From positions 124,001-188,000 of the forward strand of contig CALHRZ010000012.1 in assembly GCA_938038445.1 (NCBI GenBank): a stretch of 64,000 nucleotides of DNA, written 5' to 3'. A program made the position numbers and the translations under genes. This document shows positions 63,701 to 64,000 of the stretch, piece after piece. Below the pieces are notes generated by a model. It saw nothing but the letters and a program-made list of their open reading frames with translations. It had not been told where the DNA came from and did no database searches. How positions within the stretch are numbered: the stretch's first letter is position 1; each line of letters starts with the position of its first letter. Source of the stretch: an uncultured bacterium. Lineage in GTDB: Bacteria > Verrucomicrobiota > Kiritimatiellia > CAIKKV01.

Positions 63701-64000
63701 GTGCCGAGATCCACAGCCGGGCTCGCCAGACTCAAATACAGCCCCCGCTCGAATCTCGGATTTCCGAGTAGATTGTTACTTACACCGGCCCAATTTGTGG
63801 CATTGCCCACAAGGCAGAATCCCAGGGAAACAGCGCCCACAACGTCGTTGGAATTGGCGGCCAAAATACAGTTCGTTGCCGCCAACACCCCCCCATCACG
63901 CCGGAGTCCGTAAACCCCATGGCCTACAATCGTGCTATGGATCAGTCGCGCGGTTCCATTTTGCGTGTAAACCGCCTCATCCTTGTTTCCCGCCAATACA
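60709..64000 (-). CDS. Large secreted parallel beta-helix protein with PKD-like domain and GTL..IR tail (N-terminus outside window)
   Basis: At least 1096 codons; the frame stays open to the right edge, so the track's TTG start is not the true one. Two right-handed beta-helix regions carry polymorphic-outer-membrane-type repeats (GGGIYASGG, CIFTNNQGR, GGGLYAIGG) and each is introduced by a DUF1565-like strand (YVSTAGDNSDGTSWGKAF; YVEVSGHDDNPGTEAQPF). A PKD-like domain lies between them (VYSWDYENDAVVDESG, YTPGRYHVRLVV). It ends PPSGTLMIIR, the tail shared with the proteins at 22766 and 33546. Probably an extracellular glycan-binding or lyase-like protein; no catalytic site identified. Confidence 0.87.
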   Translation of the reverse strand, partial: VLAGNKDEAVYTQNGTARLIHSTIVGHGVYGLRRDGGVLAATNCILAANSNDVVGAVSLGFCLVGNATNWAGVSNNLLGNPRFERGLYLSLASPAVDLGTNTASFWGLGDRGTGTNGVADSGAADVGYHYRGGVPQTVADGHLMWDPDHADLYVEVSGHDDNPGTEAQPFATVTKALSAAKPGTWIHIGQGVFAFPQERFPLRMDKIGIRLIGSGMDATVLRAVNSTNRALELWGNVGDAMIARLTVEGGYLTNGAAFPYQALNYENPFNRRGAGLYLLNSMLTLSEVRVTNCTIRGIMNEHLFGVGVYAHNSFGVITQCVIVANQSGNGQSNTGDGLGAGLAVWGGEWKVVDSVIIQNKGWFGNNGGNYGGGVYLNSGNSWLERCRISGNSLSGQAIALRQGGGIYLMAGNVSDCVIVSNTMTATVNINALGGGIVMVRGLIRNTLVADNFAIRDGGGIYASGGAIESVTVAGNRSQEASTVAGVFLAGVLPQVLNCVFDSNSRLWDGQDVSISETGGTVSYSCTTPGRGGTGNRGPGAQLWDHATSNYRLRPGSPAMDSALEQSWMATAVDGDGQSRIRNGAPDMGFYEAQPPNEGPLRINFIGNPREGWDALNVSFEAYVHGAQTNGLVYSWDYENDAVVDESGADKRAVSHLYTPGRYHVRLVVANDLSESEELSKGGYVFVSPSQMYVSTAGDNSDGTSWGKAFHSLQSALDMALGSNVIYLRGETFMLSTTVVWSGTAGVEVRGGYEGVGTPGLRDWQLWPTILRRNSSAGNFRILFMSYAGGLLSGLTLADGYTTELAAQPIAPGSGGGIRMEYSDLTIEHCIFTNNQGRTSGNSYMWGGGLFALSSRLDVSNCLFVGNIAYGGPVVSANNRSLGGGLAATGCALRVVASRFIRNDADAGGNHQSWGGGLYAIGGTNIIRNSLFAFNRACPNTRNSGYGGGLYINPGTWVENCTVISNQTRNPDSTASGDGIYQNGGSITNTIVYFNANLMSNTVNNIRILTSAAVGYSCASDLTEGVNGNITAEPLFENLLSGDGVLKAASPCRNAGLVLDWMTGATDLAGRPRILQGVPDMGALELPPPSGTLMIIR

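Overview
The window looks like a chromosomal segment of a free-living or gut/sediment bacterium of the PVC group, most likely Kiritimatiellota/Verrucomicrobiota. This is inferred from gene content: two formylglycine-type sulfatases, a sialate O-acetylesterase, DUF4838 and YdjY-domain proteins, a TSP3-repeat surface protein, and long secreted beta-helix and Gly-rich repeat proteins in a GC-rich background. Class I hydroxylamine reductase (Hcp), a citramalate route to isoleucine and a PaaK/ACT pair suggest an anaerobic or microaerobic life. No tRNA, rRNA, CRISPR array, prophage or insertion sequence was recognised.

Layout. 1-4 kb (minus): ftsH (cut by the window edge), tilS and serS, with trxA divergent. 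4.4-8 kb (minus): a porin, phenylacetate-CoA ligase, tandem-ACT protein and small unknown protein in one operon behind a good promoter. 8.1-9.7 kb: a TSP3 surface protein with its own promoter and strong terminator. 9.7-13.4 kb (minus): AEC permease, ABC-F ATPase, FmdB zinc ribbon and an unknown protein. 13.5-19 kb (plus): YdjY-domain protein, DUF4838 protein and sulfatase. 19-25 kb: an exported multi-CxxC protein, an SDR/PIG-L/DUF457 operon, a two-discoidin secreted protein and a zinc-ribbon rhomboid. 25.4-33.1 kb (minus): rrf2-hcp, cimA-leuC-leuD with a terminator in its leader, and sixA with a CYTH-CHAD protein. 33.5-47.7 kb (minus): a large Gly-rich secreted protein, then a close-packed seven-gene run (rmlB, epimerase, outer-membrane protein, sialate O-acetylesterase, sulfatase, PQQ propeller protein, large GH-like protein). 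47.9-59.9 kb (plus): guanine deaminase, a PlsC-ACP-AMP-ligase fusion and a MATE exporter, a palindrome array, a sugar isomerase, an ABC exporter with two permeases, and a radical SAM/SPASM protein. 59.9-64 kb (minus): a VTT membrane protein and a secreted beta-helix protein cut by the right edge.

How it fits together. The sulfatases, esterase, DUF4838 and GH-like proteins point to breakdown of sulfated or acetylated glycans; rmlB and the epimerases to nucleotide-sugar supply. cimA with leuCD makes 2-oxobutyrate for isoleucine. Genes are tightly packed, with very frequent 4-base stop/start overlaps (ATGA, GTGA, TTGA), so several starts here are moved from the ORF track to the overlap start.

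Most notable observations: three unrelated secreted proteins end in the same short tail, GTL-[LIM]-[LI]-IR, a possible sorting or processing tag; a terminator lies between promoter and start codon of cimA, next to a five-codon Met-Leu-Ile-Val-stop frame; and a family of short palindromes occurs in intergenic DNA, including a five-copy 43-bp tandem array.
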